Assembly: GCF_002549775.1 (NCBI RefSeq)
Contig: NZ_NMTR01000021.1
Location: 186,001 to 250,000, forward strand
DNA: 64,000 nucleotides
Direction: 5' to 3'
Source: Faecalibacterium langellae
GTDB lineage: Bacteria > Bacillota > Clostridia > Oscillospirales > Ruminococcaceae
Below are positions 42,442 to 50,980 of the stretch, piece by piece; the stretch's first letter is position 1; each line of letters begins with the position of its first letter. The position numbers were made by a program, and so were the translations under genes. Below the pieces are notes generated by a model that saw only the letters and a list, made by a program, of their open reading frames with translations, did no database searches and was not told the origin of the DNA.

Positions 42442-43404
42442 ATGAAAGCAGTCGTTCTGGAAGATTACGCCATTCAGCCCGGTGACCTGGACTGGTCCGG
42501 CGTGGAAGCACTGGTGCCGGACATCACCTTTTATGGGCGCACCGCCCCGGAGCAGGTCGTGCCGCGCATCGGGGATGCGGAGATCGTGTTTTTGAACAAG
42601 TGCCGCATCGACGAAGCGGTGCTGGCCCGGTGCCCGAACCTGAAGTGGGTGGGCATCATCGCCACCGGTACCGATAACCTGGACCTCGAAGCCTGCCGCC
42701 GTCATGGCGTGGCCGTGGCCAACGTGCCGGGCTACTCTACTTATAGTGTGGCGCAGATGACCTTCAGCCTGCTGCTGGCCATCTGCCAGTGTGCCGACCG
42801 GTATGACCGCCTTGTGCAGGACGGCCGGTGGCGCACCGAGGACCCGGCCGCCTACGGCCTGCTGCCCCAGGTGGAGCTGCTGGGCAAGACCTTCGGCATC
42901 TACGGCTACGGCAGCATTGGCCGCCAGACCGCCCGCATCGCCAAGGCCTTTGGCATGCAGGTGCTGGTGTGCACCCGCACGGTGCGGCCGGAGTACGAAG
43001 CCGACGGCGTGGAGTTCGTGGATTTTGACACCCTGCTGGCCCGCAGCGATGTGCTCAGCCTGCACTGCCCGGCTACCCCGGCGACCCGGGGACTCATCAG
43101 CGCCGGGACGCTGGCCAAGGCAAAGCCCGGCATGATCTTGCTGAACACCGCCCGCGGCGCACTGGTGGATGAACAGGCTGTGGCCGACGCACTGAAAAGC
43201 GGACGCCTTGACTTCTACGGCGCCGATGCTTTTGGCACCGAGCCGCTGCCGCAGGAAAGCCCGCTGCGCGGCCTGCCCAACGCCCTGCTGACGCCGCACA
43301 TTGCATGGGCCACAAACGAAGCCCTGCAGCGGCTGATGGACATTACTACCAACAATCTGCGTACCTGGCTGGATGACAGGGGAGAGAATATCGTGAACGC
43401 ATAA
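42442..43404 (+). CDS. D-2-hydroxyacid dehydrogenase (glycerate dehydrogenase-like)
   Basis: A 320-residue NAD-dependent oxidoreductase. The Rossmann motif is GKTFGIYGYGSIGRQTARIA, the catalytic Arg/Glu/His positions fall in LNTARGALVDE, DAFGTEPLP and LTPHIAWAT, and the N-terminal NLKWVGIIATGTDNLDLEAC is typical. It reduces a 2-ketoacid to the D-hydroxyacid or the reverse; the FYGADAFGTEPLP segment resembles hydroxypyruvate/glycerate dehydrogenases more than lactate types, but specificity is a guess. A strong terminator follows. Confidence 0.88.
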   Translation: MKAVVLEDYAIQPGDLDWSGVEALVPDITFYGRTAPEQVVPRIGDAEIVFLNKCRIDEAVLARCPNLKWVGIIATGTDNLDLEACRRHGVAVANVPGYSTYSVAQMTFSLLLAICQCADRYDRLVQDGRWRTEDPAAYGLLPQVELLGKTFGIYGYGSIGRQTARIAKAFGMQVLVCTRTVRPEYEADGVEFVDFDTLLARSDVLSLHCPATPATRGLISAGTLAKAKPGMILLNTARGALVDEQAVADALKSGRLDFYGADAFGTEPLPQESPLRGLPNALLTPHIAWATNEALQRLMDITTNNLRTWLDDRGENIVNA

Positions 43405-43446
43405 AAAACAACGGGAACGTCCATGCGGCGTTCCCGTTGTTTTTTA
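43403..43446. terminator. Bidirectional terminator
   Basis: AACAACGGGAACG and its complement, with AAAAAA left and TTTTTT right, between converging genes. Confidence 0.92.
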
Positions 43447-44607
43447 ATCTAAGATTCCGCTCACTTTGATAGACTTTACCGCCTCAGCAATGCGCTCCGG
43501 CGGCAGGGTGAGGGCAAAGCGCACATAGCCTTCGCCCAGAGGGCCGAAGCTGGAACCCGGGGTGCACAGCACACCGCTCTTTTCCACGAGGTCCAGACAG
43601 AAATCCATGCTCTTTGCGTACTTGGCCGGGATGGGTGCCCACACGAACATGCTGCCGTGGCTGTCCGGCACGTTCCAGCCGATGGAACGCAGACCGCCGC
43701 ACAGGGCGTCGCGGCGCTGCTGGTACAGGCCGCACTGGGTCTTGACCATGTCCAGCGGGCCGGTCAGGGCGGCGATGGCGGCCTTCTGCACCGGCAGGAA
43801 CATGCCGAAGTCGATCTGGCCGCGCAGCTTCTTGAAGGCGGCCACCACGTCCCGGCGGCCCACCAGGAAGCTGATGCGGGCACCGGTGACGTTGAAGCTC
43901 TTGGACAGACTGAAGAACTCCACGCCTACATCCATGGCACCGGGCGTGTTGAAGAAGCTGTTGCCCACGGCACCGTCAAAGATGATGTCGCTGTAGGCGT
44001 TGTCGTGGATGATGAGGATGTCGTACTTCTTGGCAAAGGCCACCAGTTCCGCATAGAGCTCCGGCGTGCCCACGCTGCCCACCGGGTTTGCAGGCAGCGA
44101 GACGATCATATACTTGGCCCTGCGGGCCACGTCCTCGGGGATGTCTTTGACGTAAGGCAGGAAGCCGTGTTCTTTCGTCAGCGGGTAATACCAGGGCTTT
44201 GCGCCGCCCAGCAGGCTGCCCGCAATGAACACCGGGTAGCAGGGGGTGGGCAGCAGCACGGTGTCGCCCTCGTCGCACAGCACCATGCCGATGTGGCCGC
44301 AGCCTTCCTGACTGCCGTTGCAGCTGGCCACCTGGTCCGGCGTGATCTCCACGCCGAAGCGGCGCTTATAGTAGCCGCACACGGCGTCCAGCATTTCGGG
44401 CGTATCGCGCAGGCTGTACTTCCAGTTCTGCGGGTCGGCGGCGGCGTCCATCATGGCCTTGCGGATGTGCTCAGCAGGGGCAAAGTCCGGCGTGCCGACG
44501 CTCAGATTGTAAATGGTGCGGCCCTGTGCTTCCAGCGCCACCTTGCGTTCGTTCAGCGCGGCGAAGATTTCGTCGCCGAACAGGTCCAGTCGTTTGGAAA
44601 ATTCCAT
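43444..44607 (-). CDS. Class I/II PLP-dependent aminotransferase
   Basis: A 387-residue fold-type I aminotransferase. The PLP lysine lies in FFSLSKSFNVTGARISFLVG, with SLPANPVGSVGTPELYAELV (Asn contact) and HDNAYSDIIFDG (Asp for the PLP nitrogen) before it, and the C-terminal GEGYVRFALTLP arginine. It is similar in plan to DapL and to alanine/aspartate aminotransferases, but a second, clearer dapL lies at 57274, so this is likely a different amino-acid transaminase. The start at 44607 is nine bases after AGAGGGG; the 44646 version is longer without a ribosome site. Confidence 0.85.
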   Translation of the reverse strand: MEFSKRLDLFGDEIFAALNERKVALEAQGRTIYNLSVGTPDFAPAEHIRKAMMDAAADPQNWKYSLRDTPEMLDAVCGYYKRRFGVEITPDQVASCNGSQEGCGHIGMVLCDEGDTVLLPTPCYPVFIAGSLLGGAKPWYYPLTKEHGFLPYVKDIPEDVARRAKYMIVSLPANPVGSVGTPELYAELVAFAKKYDILIIHDNAYSDIIFDGAVGNSFFNTPGAMDVGVEFFSLSKSFNVTGARISFLVGRRDVVAAFKKLRGQIDFGMFLPVQKAAIAALTGPLDMVKTQCGLYQQRRDALCGGLRSIGWNVPDSHGSMFVWAPIPAKYAKSMDFCLDLVEKSGVLCTPGSSFGPLGEGYVRFALTLPPERIAEAVKSIKVSGILD

Positions 44608-45028
44608 GATACGATACCCCTCTTGAATCCATCTTGTTTTTGACATGAATCATTTTTACAATAGGGCTATTTTAGCACGTTTTGCCAGCGGGTGCAATGA
44701 AAAGGGCCGATGGGGGAGAAAGTTTCAACTTTCTGCCGCTGCCGTTTGAATTTATTCATTGCAGAGGGGAGAGTGCTGCGCTTGCGGCGAAGTGCGCAGG
44801 ACGCTCCGCTGGGCCAGAGGTAGGGAGGGGTGTTTCGACTCCCCCCTCCCTTCCTCTGGACTCCACCCACCCCACAACGAGAAAGGGGATGCTCGCCCCT
44901 TTCAGACCCCAAAGCAGTTGTCGAAGCGGAAAAATGCTAGCCGCTTCGCTAAAAGCATTTTTCGCGCTCCTCCGATTTGAAAGCCCCTCAGCCGCTGCGG
45001 CGGCAGCTCCCCGCAGGGGAGCGGGAGC

Positions 45029-45206
45029 GCCCTCTCCGTCTGCTCCCGTTGGTCGCATCCACCTCTCCCAGAGGGAGAGGCAAGAAGCACTCCCAGTATG
45101 CCCTTGGTGCCCTTTCAAAAAAGAGGCAAGAAGCGTGCCCACCACGGTCTTGGCTCTCCCCTTGGGAGAGCTGGCAAACCCGAAGGGTTTGACTGAGAGG
45201 GCGAAA
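45029..45206. repeat. MITE-like palindromic repeat array (CGCCCTCTC...GAGAGGGCG)
   Basis: The block begins CGCCCTCTCCGTC and ends TGAGAGGGCG, and carries inner hairpins of the type CCTCTCCC-AGA-GGGAGAGG and GGCTCTCCCCTTGGGAGAGC. The same unit is found at 57119-57241. Partial copies flank it (44985-45028 and 45207-45310). The rest of the gap 44608-45395 holds only such GC-rich repeats; no gene is supported. Confidence 0.75.
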
Positions 45207-45395
45207 GGCTCCCCCTTCGGGAAAGACTCCCCCGGCCGGGGGAGGTGGCACGAAGTGCCAGAAGGGGAACAGCTGGCGTTGCAAAGCGCCTGAGAGGGGT
45301 TGCGCCCCGGAGTGCTGCCCGTTCTCTCCGCTGGCGCGAATGCTCCCGCAGGGAGCCAGCGCCAGCGGATGCCGTTTGCCGTTACGGTCCCTCCC

Positions 45396-45500
45396 GTGAA
45401 AAAGCAAAGAGGAAAATCCCGCAGGATTTTCCTCTTTGCAAATTAAAAATAATTTTTCCGCTGATTATGGCCAGAGTGCAAGCGGAGGCCAGTTTAAATT
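45396..45500 (+). repeat. Dispersed hairpin repeat, copy at 45.4 kb
   Basis: GTGAAAAAGC, a hairpin GAGGAAAATCC-CGCA-GGATTTTCCTC, then TTGCAAATTAAAAATAA, TTTTTCCGCTGATTATG and CCAGAGTGC. The same order of blocks occurs twice near 61.5 kb and in part at 13.7 kb. Confidence 0.8.
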
Positions 45501-45501
45501 G

Positions 45502-46194
45502 TTAATCGATCGTTGTCTTGGTGCGTCCCACGCCCAGCACGGCGGTGCTGATCTTCTTCCAGCTGTTGCAGCCGCACACGCCGTCTACGCTAAGGCTGGT
45601 GCGCCGCTGGTAGCCCCGCAGGGCTTCCTCGGTGCGGGCACCGAACACGCCGTCGATGCGGCTGCCGGTCTGGTAGCCCAGCGTGGAGAGTGCGTCCTGC
45701 AGGATCATCACATAGCAGCCCCGGCTGCCCCGGCGCAGGGTGGGGTAGCCCGAGGTGGTGCCGCTGCAGGCGGGCGTGCCGTAGCGGCGGTCCATGTGCA
45801 CCCAGGTGGGCGTCTGGCTCAGCGGCTCCACATAGCCCCAGGCCCCGGTGTTCCGGGCTGCGTTGTAGATGGCCGTGCGCTCGGACTGGGAAAGCGACTG
45901 CCCCACGTCAAGCGAAACGCCCGCGTAGTGCTGGCTGCGGGTGCCGTGGCCGCCCTCCCAGATGCGGCGGAAAGCATACCCCACCGGGATGCCGCGGCCA
46001 TACTTGCGGCGGGTCAGGTTCCACGCTTCCATGGCCGCAATGGTGGTCCACAGGGTGGGGCTGGCAGATTTGCCCCGGAACTCCCGCACCCGCAGGGTGG
46101 TGCCGGTGCTGTAGGGCATGGGGTCGTTCTCGTTCAGGTTCGCGTAGGTGTATACCTTGTTCTCGTAGGCATCGTAGATCAGAAGCCGTGCCAT
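45502..46194 (-). CDS. Peptidase_M15-like protein with peptidoglycan-binding domain, no signal peptide
   Basis: A 230-residue protein. The first 150 residues resemble D-Ala-D-Ala carboxypeptidase-like M15 domains: HGTRSQHYAGVSLDVGQ supplies the HxxxxxxxD zinc motif and TWVHMDRR the last ligand. A PG_binding_1 domain follows (RRGSRGCYVMILQDALSTLG to NSWKKIS). There is no signal peptide or membrane helix, yet the predicted target is the cell wall. GGAGGAG in the end of the upstream gene serves as ribosome site, three bases separating the genes, so the two are one operon. Confidence 0.78.
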   Translation of the reverse strand: MARLLIYDAYENKVYTYANLNENDPMPYSTGTTLRVREFRGKSASPTLWTTIAAMEAWNLTRRKYGRGIPVGYAFRRIWEGGHGTRSQHYAGVSLDVGQSLSQSERTAIYNAARNTGAWGYVEPLSQTPTWVHMDRRYGTPACSGTTSGYPTLRRGSRGCYVMILQDALSTLGYQTGSRIDGVFGARTEEALRGYQRRTSLSVDGVCGCNSWKKISTAVLGVGRTKTTID

Positions 46195-46197
46195 GGC

Positions 46198-48798
46198 TCA
46201 CTCCTCCTTGTCGCAATTGCAGCTCTGGGCCTGCAGGGCGGCCCAGGTCTCGCGGTTCACGGTGCCGGTCACCAGCAGGCCCGCCTGCTGCTGGACAGCC
46301 CGCACGGCAGCGGCGTCTGCCGCGCCAAAGCGGTTATTGTCGGCCACATAGTCCTCGTCGCAGGAAAGCTGCGCCCGGCGGTTGAGCCAGCGTTCCACCT
46401 GCCCAACCTCCTGCCCGGCGCTGCCCTCGGCGATGGCGCGCCCCGGGTAAGCGGTGCTGGGTGGGGTGTCTCTATCGGGGTTCGGGGCGTGGGCGGCCAG
46501 CTGCAAACTCAGCGCTTCTACCGCCGTCCATGTGTCGGCATCCGCAATGCCGGTCTCCGGCAGGCTCAGCAGCTCCTGTGCGCTGCGGGTGGCGGCGGCA
46601 GTCTCGTCGGTGTACTGGTCGGAGAGGGGTGGACTCACCACACTGGTAAAGTAGTAGGCGATGCGCTGCAAAAGCAGGCTGTAGTAGAGCACGGCGCTGC
46701 CGGAAGACCCTACTGTGAGCGGGGTGCCGGGGTAGGGCAGGCGCTTCAGGGTGACCACCGGCCCGGATGCCCGCAGGGTGGATGCCTTGTCGTACAGGCT
46801 GTTCCATGTGGTGCGTCCCACGATGCCATCTACAGTCAGCCCCGCAAAGCGCTGGTAGGCCCGTACGGCGGCTTCGGTGGAAGCACCAAACTGTCCGTCG
46901 ATGGCAATGGCCGGGATGCTGCTCTCGTAGGCGCTCATAAGGTAGAGGTAGAACTGCAGCTCCCGCACCGCCGTGCCGGAAGACCCATTGCGCAGCACGC
47001 CCGGGTACTCGCCGGGGCGCAGGGAGGACGAAAGCAGCTTGTTGGCGATGTCGTTGTAGACCTCATACAGCTTGTTCCAGGTCGTGCGGCCGACAACGCC
47101 GTCGCTGGTCAGGCCGAAGTAGGTCTGGAACCGCTTGACGGCCGCTGTGGTGGCAGAGCCGAACTTGCCGTCCACGGTCACGTTGGAAAGGCTCGGGTAC
47201 ACCGTGCGGGCGATCTTGAGCCAGAACTGCACCAGCCGCACGTTCTGCCCGCTGGAACCCTCCCGCAGGGCAGTGCCGGGGTAGGCGTTGGGGGTGCCGT
47301 TGTCGGACTGGATGCTGCGGAACTGGTCGTACACCTCCGTCCAGGTGGCACGGCCCACCACGCCGTCCACGGTCAGGCCATATTTGCGCTGGAAGGCCCG
47401 CACCGCATTGGCCGTTCCGGTGCCGTAAACGCCGTCCACGGTTAACGATGGGATGGAAGACTCATACTGTGCCAGCGTATTCAGCCAGAACTGCAGCTGT
47501 TCCACAGCGCTGCCGGTAGAGCCGGTGCGCAGCACGGTGCCGCCCCATGTGCCGTCCGAGAGAGTGCCGCTGGACACCTCGCCCTCGCTGGTCAGCTCGG
47601 CCAGATCCTTGACCGACACATAGATATAGCTGATCTTATACCAGGTCTGGCGGCCCACCATGCCGTCGGCGGTCAGATTGAACTGCTTCTGGAACGCCCG
47701 TACCGTGGCGGCCATCCGGCTGCCGAATACCCCGTCCACAGTCAGTTTGCCAAGGAAGGGGTAGTCCTTGGTGATGCGGTTCAGCTGCCGCTGCAGGGTG
47801 AACACCGCCGTGCCGCTGTCGCCCTGCCGGATGGGCGAACCGGGGTAGCTCTGGGGGATGGACTGGATGTTATTGGTGCGCACGATCTCGATGTCGTTGC
47901 CGTAGTAGTACTTCAAAATCTGCAGCGCGGTGCGGCCCTGATTGGCCAGCGTGACGGTGCCCCACTGCTTGAGCCCCGGGCAGGTGACCGACTTGCCGTC
48001 GCAGTATTCAGAGTAGTAGGGGTTCACGGTGCCGCGCTTGCGCAGATAGGTGTTGAAGATGTCGTCGGTGATCTTCACCATTACGTCGAACACGGTGCGG
48101 CCGTGGACGTAATACTGGTCGTAGCTGGTGGAGTTGGTGATGTTGAAGGTGTAGCCCTTGCTGGGGTACCACTCGGTGTAGATGCGGTTCAGCGCCAGCG
48201 AAATCTGGCAGTGGATGTTGGCCCGCAGGGCCTGCTCCGGCCAGGTGGGGTATACCTCGCTGGACGCGACATTGGCGATATAATCCCGGAAGGACACGGT
48301 CACGTTGCGGGCAGAAGCGGCCGGTTTGCCCAGATGCACCGTGATGTTTTTGGGGATGATCACCTTGTCCAGCACCCGGGGCACGCAGTTTTCCACCGGC
48401 TGTGCACCGCTGCCGCCGCTGCCCGCAAACAAAGGGTGCGGCGGGATGACGATGGGCGCGTCCGGGATGTCTTTGCCTTCCTCCGTGACCGGAATCATCG
48501 CAGGCTGTGCCAGCGTTATCTGCCCGGCAAAGATCTGGATGCCCTCAATGCGCACGGTGCGGTAGCCGGATTTTGCGGCGGTCAGGCTGACAACGGCGTA
48601 AGGGCGGATGGTGTTGTCCTCGTCCAGCGAGAGGGTGCAGGCGGGGGCTTCAACGGGGATATCGGCGGCGCTGCCGGTCGCATCGGTGATACAGTGCAGG
48701 GTAAAGCCGTCCCCCTGCACCGCAACGGTCACCCCCTCCATGGGGGCAGACTGGCGGGCCGCAAAGGTCTGGATGCGGAGAGTTCCGGTGTTTTTCAT
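46198..48798 (-). CDS. SpoIID-like protein with six peptidoglycan-binding repeats, no signal peptide
   Basis: An 866-residue protein. Residues about 5-120 look like a beta-rich, carboxypeptidase-regulatory-like domain (SAPMEGVTVAVQGDGFTLHC). Residues about 150-320 match the SpoIID/LytB domain: YPTWPEQALRANIHCQISLA, then NPYYSEYCDGKSVTCPGLKQ and WGTVTLANQG. Six PG_binding_1 repeats fill the rest, each with a G-x-x-G-x-x-V start and a VDGxxGxxTxxAVxxFQ core, for example VDGVFGSRMAATVRAFQKQF, with the fifth and sixth degenerate. SpoIID cleaves peptidoglycan in engulfment, but here no export signal exists and the organism shows no sporulation locus in this window. AAAGGAG precedes ATG 48798 by nine bases. 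Confidence 0.78.
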   Translation of the reverse strand: MKNTGTLRIQTFAARQSAPMEGVTVAVQGDGFTLHCITDATGSAADIPVEAPACTLSLDEDNTIRPYAVVSLTAAKSGYRTVRIEGIQIFAGQITLAQPAMIPVTEEGKDIPDAPIVIPPHPLFAGSGGSGAQPVENCVPRVLDKVIIPKNITVHLGKPAASARNVTVSFRDYIANVASSEVYPTWPEQALRANIHCQISLALNRIYTEWYPSKGYTFNITNSTSYDQYYVHGRTVFDVMVKITDDIFNTYLRKRGTVNPYYSEYCDGKSVTCPGLKQWGTVTLANQGRTALQILKYYYGNDIEIVRTNNIQSIPQSYPGSPIRQGDSGTAVFTLQRQLNRITKDYPFLGKLTVDGVFGSRMAATVRAFQKQFNLTADGMVGRQTWYKISYIYVSVKDLAELTSEGEVSSGTLSDGTWGGTVLRTGSTGSAVEQLQFWLNTLAQYESSIPSLTVDGVYGTGTANAVRAFQRKYGLTVDGVVGRATWTEVYDQFRSIQSDNGTPNAYPGTALREGSSGQNVRLVQFWLKIARTVYPSLSNVTVDGKFGSATTAAVKRFQTYFGLTSDGVVGRTTWNKLYEVYNDIANKLLSSSLRPGEYPGVLRNGSSGTAVRELQFYLYLMSAYESSIPAIAIDGQFGASTEAAVRAYQRFAGLTVDGIVGRTTWNSLYDKASTLRASGPVVTLKRLPYPGTPLTVGSSGSAVLYYSLLLQRIAYYFTSVVSPPLSDQYTDETAAATRSAQELLSLPETGIADADTWTAVEALSLQLAAHAPNPDRDTPPSTAYPGRAIAEGSAGQEVGQVERWLNRRAQLSCDEDYVADNNRFGAADAAAVRAVQQQAGLLVTGTVNRETWAALQAQSCNCDKEE

Positions 48799-48924
48799 GG
48801 AGATACGCTCCTTTGCTGGTAAAAGTATGCTTCTGCCCCAGCGTATTCCGTCCGGCACCCGGGCGTGCATGGCAATGCACACCGCAAATAAAAAAGCCGC
48901 CCGAAGGCGGCAGGGGAGAAAGGG

Positions 48925-49797
48925 TTATTTGGCGCTATCCTTGGCAAGGGCGGCGTCAATATTTTTTTGCAGGGCGGCAAGGTTTTCTTCCTTGTCGATG
49001 CCGCCCAGCAGCGGCTCGCCCACAACATTGCCGTCCCGGTCAAACACATAGGTGGTGGGGAAGGCCATGATGTTCAGTGCAAACTTGCCGGCCTCACTGC
49101 CGGAGGCAAAGTAGATGTTGCGGTAGCTTGCGCCCGTTGTCTCCAGCAGCTTTTTGGCGGCATCGATGCCCTGCTGGTTGCCGTCCAGCGTCTCGGTGTT
49201 GATGCCGATGACCTCACCGCCCTGTGCCTTGACCTTCTCGTTCAGGGCGTTCAGGTCGTCCAGTTCCTCCACGCAGGGCTTGCAGCCGTTGAACCAGAAA
49301 TTCACCACCGTAAAGGCGTTGCCTGCAAACAGGCTGTTGTCCACCGGGTTGCCCTCTAAATCGCTGCCCTCAAACTTGGGGAAGGCGTTGCCCTGTGCGG
49401 CGGCACTGGAAGCGGCATCCTCTGCGGGGGCAAGAGCGGCGATCTGCTCCTCGATGGCACGAATCTTTTCTGCATCGGCGGTCAGGGCCTTGTACTCCTC
49501 GTCCGAGAACTGATCTTTGGCCTTTTCCACAGCGCTGAGCAGAAAATCGCCGTAGTTGGCGCTGATCGTGGTTTCGGTCACGTTCTTGTCCATAGAGGCG
49601 AATACCTTCTCCCACAGGGCATCGTTTGCGGAAAGGATCTCGTTTTCCTCGGCCAGCAGCTGCTCCTCGGTTTTGCTTTCTGCTGCCGCAGAGGAAGCGG
49701 CAGCAGAGGATGCAGAAGATGCGCCCTGCCCGCAGGCGGCAAGGCTGAAAGCCAGCACAAGGCTGAGCAAAAGTGCGGTTACACGGTTAAGCTTCAT
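48925..49797 (-). CDS. TlpA/ResA-like thioredoxin-fold lipoprotein
   Basis: A 290-residue exported lipoprotein: signal peptide MKLNRVTALLLSLVLAFSLA with the lipobox LAAC, an Ala/Ser/Glu-rich spacer, a helical region (about 45-130), and a C-terminal thioredoxin fold with the redox pair in FNGCKPCVEELDDL. The cis-proline loop is AFPTTYVFDRDG. It likely reduces or shuffles disulfides outside the membrane. It is the last gene of an operon with a polyferredoxin-type membrane protein and a CXXC peptide, which may feed it electrons (inference). AAAGGAG is seven bases before ATG 49797. Confidence 0.9.
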   Translation of the reverse strand: MKLNRVTALLLSLVLAFSLAACGQGASSASSAAASSAAAESKTEEQLLAEENEILSANDALWEKVFASMDKNVTETTISANYGDFLLSAVEKAKDQFSDEEYKALTADAEKIRAIEEQIAALAPAEDAASSAAAQGNAFPKFEGSDLEGNPVDNSLFAGNAFTVVNFWFNGCKPCVEELDDLNALNEKVKAQGGEVIGINTETLDGNQQGIDAAKKLLETTGASYRNIYFASGSEAGKFALNIMAFPTTYVFDRDGNVVGEPLLGGIDKEENLAALQKNIDAALAKDSAK

Positions 49798-49801
49798 GGT
49801 T

Positions 49802-50692
49802 TTACTCCTTTGTTGTTTCAGTGTTTGATTGGTCTCCCAGCCCGAATTTGTACTGGATGGCATCTGTGGGGCAGGCTTTCATGCACATCCCGCAGCGGAT
49901 GCATTCGGCGTGGTTGGGGGTCTTGGTAATGTCTACGTCCATCTTGCAAGCCTTTGCACAGGCTCCGCAGGAAACGCATTTGTGGGTGTCTACGCGCATC
50001 TGGAACAGCGAGACCTTGTTCAGCAGCGCATAGAACGCGCCCAGTGGGCACAGCCACTTGCAGAAGGGGCGGTAGAACACCACGCTGCCCACGATGACCG
50101 CCAGCAGGATGCAGGCCTTCCATGTGAACAGCTTGCCCAGCGCAGCGCGGATGCCCGCATTGGTCAGGGAGAGGGGAATGGCACCCTCCAGCACGCCCTG
50201 CGGGCAGAGATACTTGCAGAAGAAGGGGTCGCCCATGCCCAGCTCATTGACCGCCAGCAATGGCAGCGCCACCACCATGACCAGCAGCACCGCATACTTT
50301 AAATAGCGCAGCGGCTTCAGCTTTTTGGTGGAAAGCTTGGGGGATGGGATCTTGTGCAAAAGCTCCTGAAACCACCCGAACGGGCACAGAAAGCCGCAGA
50401 TGAACCGCCCCAGCAGCACCCCAAAGAGGATGAGGATGCCGGTAATGTAGTAGGAAAAGCGGAATTTGGAGGAGCCCACCACCGCCTGGAATGCTCCCAC
50501 CGGACAGGCACCGGCCGCGCCCGGGCAGGAATAGCAGTTCAGCCCCGGGACGCAGACGTATTTTCCGCCGCCCTGATACAGCGTCCCTTTGGCAAAGTTT
50601 GGCAGGTGGAGATTGGTCAGCAGGGTAGCCCCGGCTTGTATAAAGCCCCGGAAGCGGGCAAGGGGAGAAAGCTTTTTCTTTTTCTTATCCAA
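49802..50692 (-). CDS. Membrane-bound 4Fe-4S ferredoxin-type protein (NapH/YccM-like)
   Basis: A 296-residue membrane protein with about four or five helices. Cys motifs occur in CYSCPGAAGACPVG, FICGFLCPFGWF, FCKYLCPQG and FCKWLCPLGA, the NapH/NosR-type cytoplasmic-face pattern, and two classical ferredoxin motifs end it (CVSCGACAKACKMD and CIRCGMCMKACPTD). It probably carries electrons from the cytosol across the membrane. The start is TTG 50692 (MDKKKKKLSPL), ten bases after GGAG; the GTG at 50701 is too close to that site. It overlaps the CXXC-peptide gene by eight bases and ends five bases before tlpA, forming one operon. Confidence 0.87.
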   Translation of the reverse strand: MDKKKKKLSPLARFRGFIQAGATLLTNLHLPNFAKGTLYQGGGKYVCVPGLNCYSCPGAAGACPVGAFQAVVGSSKFRFSYYITGILILFGVLLGRFICGFLCPFGWFQELLHKIPSPKLSTKKLKPLRYLKYAVLLVMVVALPLLAVNELGMGDPFFCKYLCPQGVLEGAIPLSLTNAGIRAALGKLFTWKACILLAVIVGSVVFYRPFCKWLCPLGAFYALLNKVSLFQMRVDTHKCVSCGACAKACKMDVDITKTPNHAECIRCGMCMKACPTDAIQYKFGLGDQSNTETTKE

Positions 50693-50828
50693 TGCCCACA
50701 CACTCCATACACAGCCGGATGGCTTTTGAAAATACGGTGTCTGCCTCGCCCCGCCATAAGCCGAACAGCAGCATCAGAACCCCGGCGGCCAGCAAAAGCA
50801 GCTGCGCCTGTTTTTTTGTCATGAACAT
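50685..50828 (-). CDS. CD1871A-family small CXXC membrane peptide
   Basis: A 47-residue peptide with one membrane helix (AQLLLLAAGVLMLLFGLWRG) and the C-terminal ETVFSKAI-like segment TVFSKAIRLCMECVGIG, where CMEC is the conserved CXXC. It matches a small Clostridial family I know as CD1871A-like, always found beside a 4Fe-4S membrane protein and a TlpA-like protein, exactly as here. The start is uncertain: AGGAGG is followed by ATGs at 50831, 50828 and 50822. I give 50828. First gene of the operon; divergent from a two-component system. Confidence 0.78.
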   Translation of the reverse strand: MFMTKKQAQLLLLAAGVLMLLFGLWRGEADTVFSKAIRLCMECVGIG

Positions 50829-50855
50829 CATAGCCTCCTGTTGTTTGATGGCATC

Positions 50856-50937
50856 AGTATACACCATGCGGGATAAAATCTCTGCTAAGAAAATCTTAAC
50901 ACGAATCTTAACACCGTCTGCTATAATCTGTTATAAT
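50856..50937. promoter_or_regulatory. Divergent regulatory region with direct repeats between the redox operon and the two-component system
   Basis: AATCTTAACAC is repeated at 50892-50902 and 50904-50914 (period 12). On the plus strand TTAACA (50908) with an 18-bp spacer reaches TATAAT (50932-50937); a second TATAAT lies at 50922. On the minus strand a -10 TATACT (50856-50861) lacks a -35, and the repeats lie just upstream of where -35 should be, as for an OmpR-type activated promoter. Confidence 0.7.
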
Positions 50938-50980
50938 GAAGAAAAAAACGCAATTTTTATGGGAAAGGTGGAAAACAAAG

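Noticed and set aside
43444-44607. Calling this aminotransferase dapL
   Set aside because: A better match with dapF context lies at 57274; this protein is more divergent and isolated.
44985-45310. A CRISPR-like array of repeats
   Set aside because: Units are inverted hairpins of unequal length without regular spacers, and no cas gene is near.
44608-45500. Several overlapping short frames in both directions
   Set aside because: They lie in palindromic repeats, and their peptides mirror the repeat units rather than any protein family.
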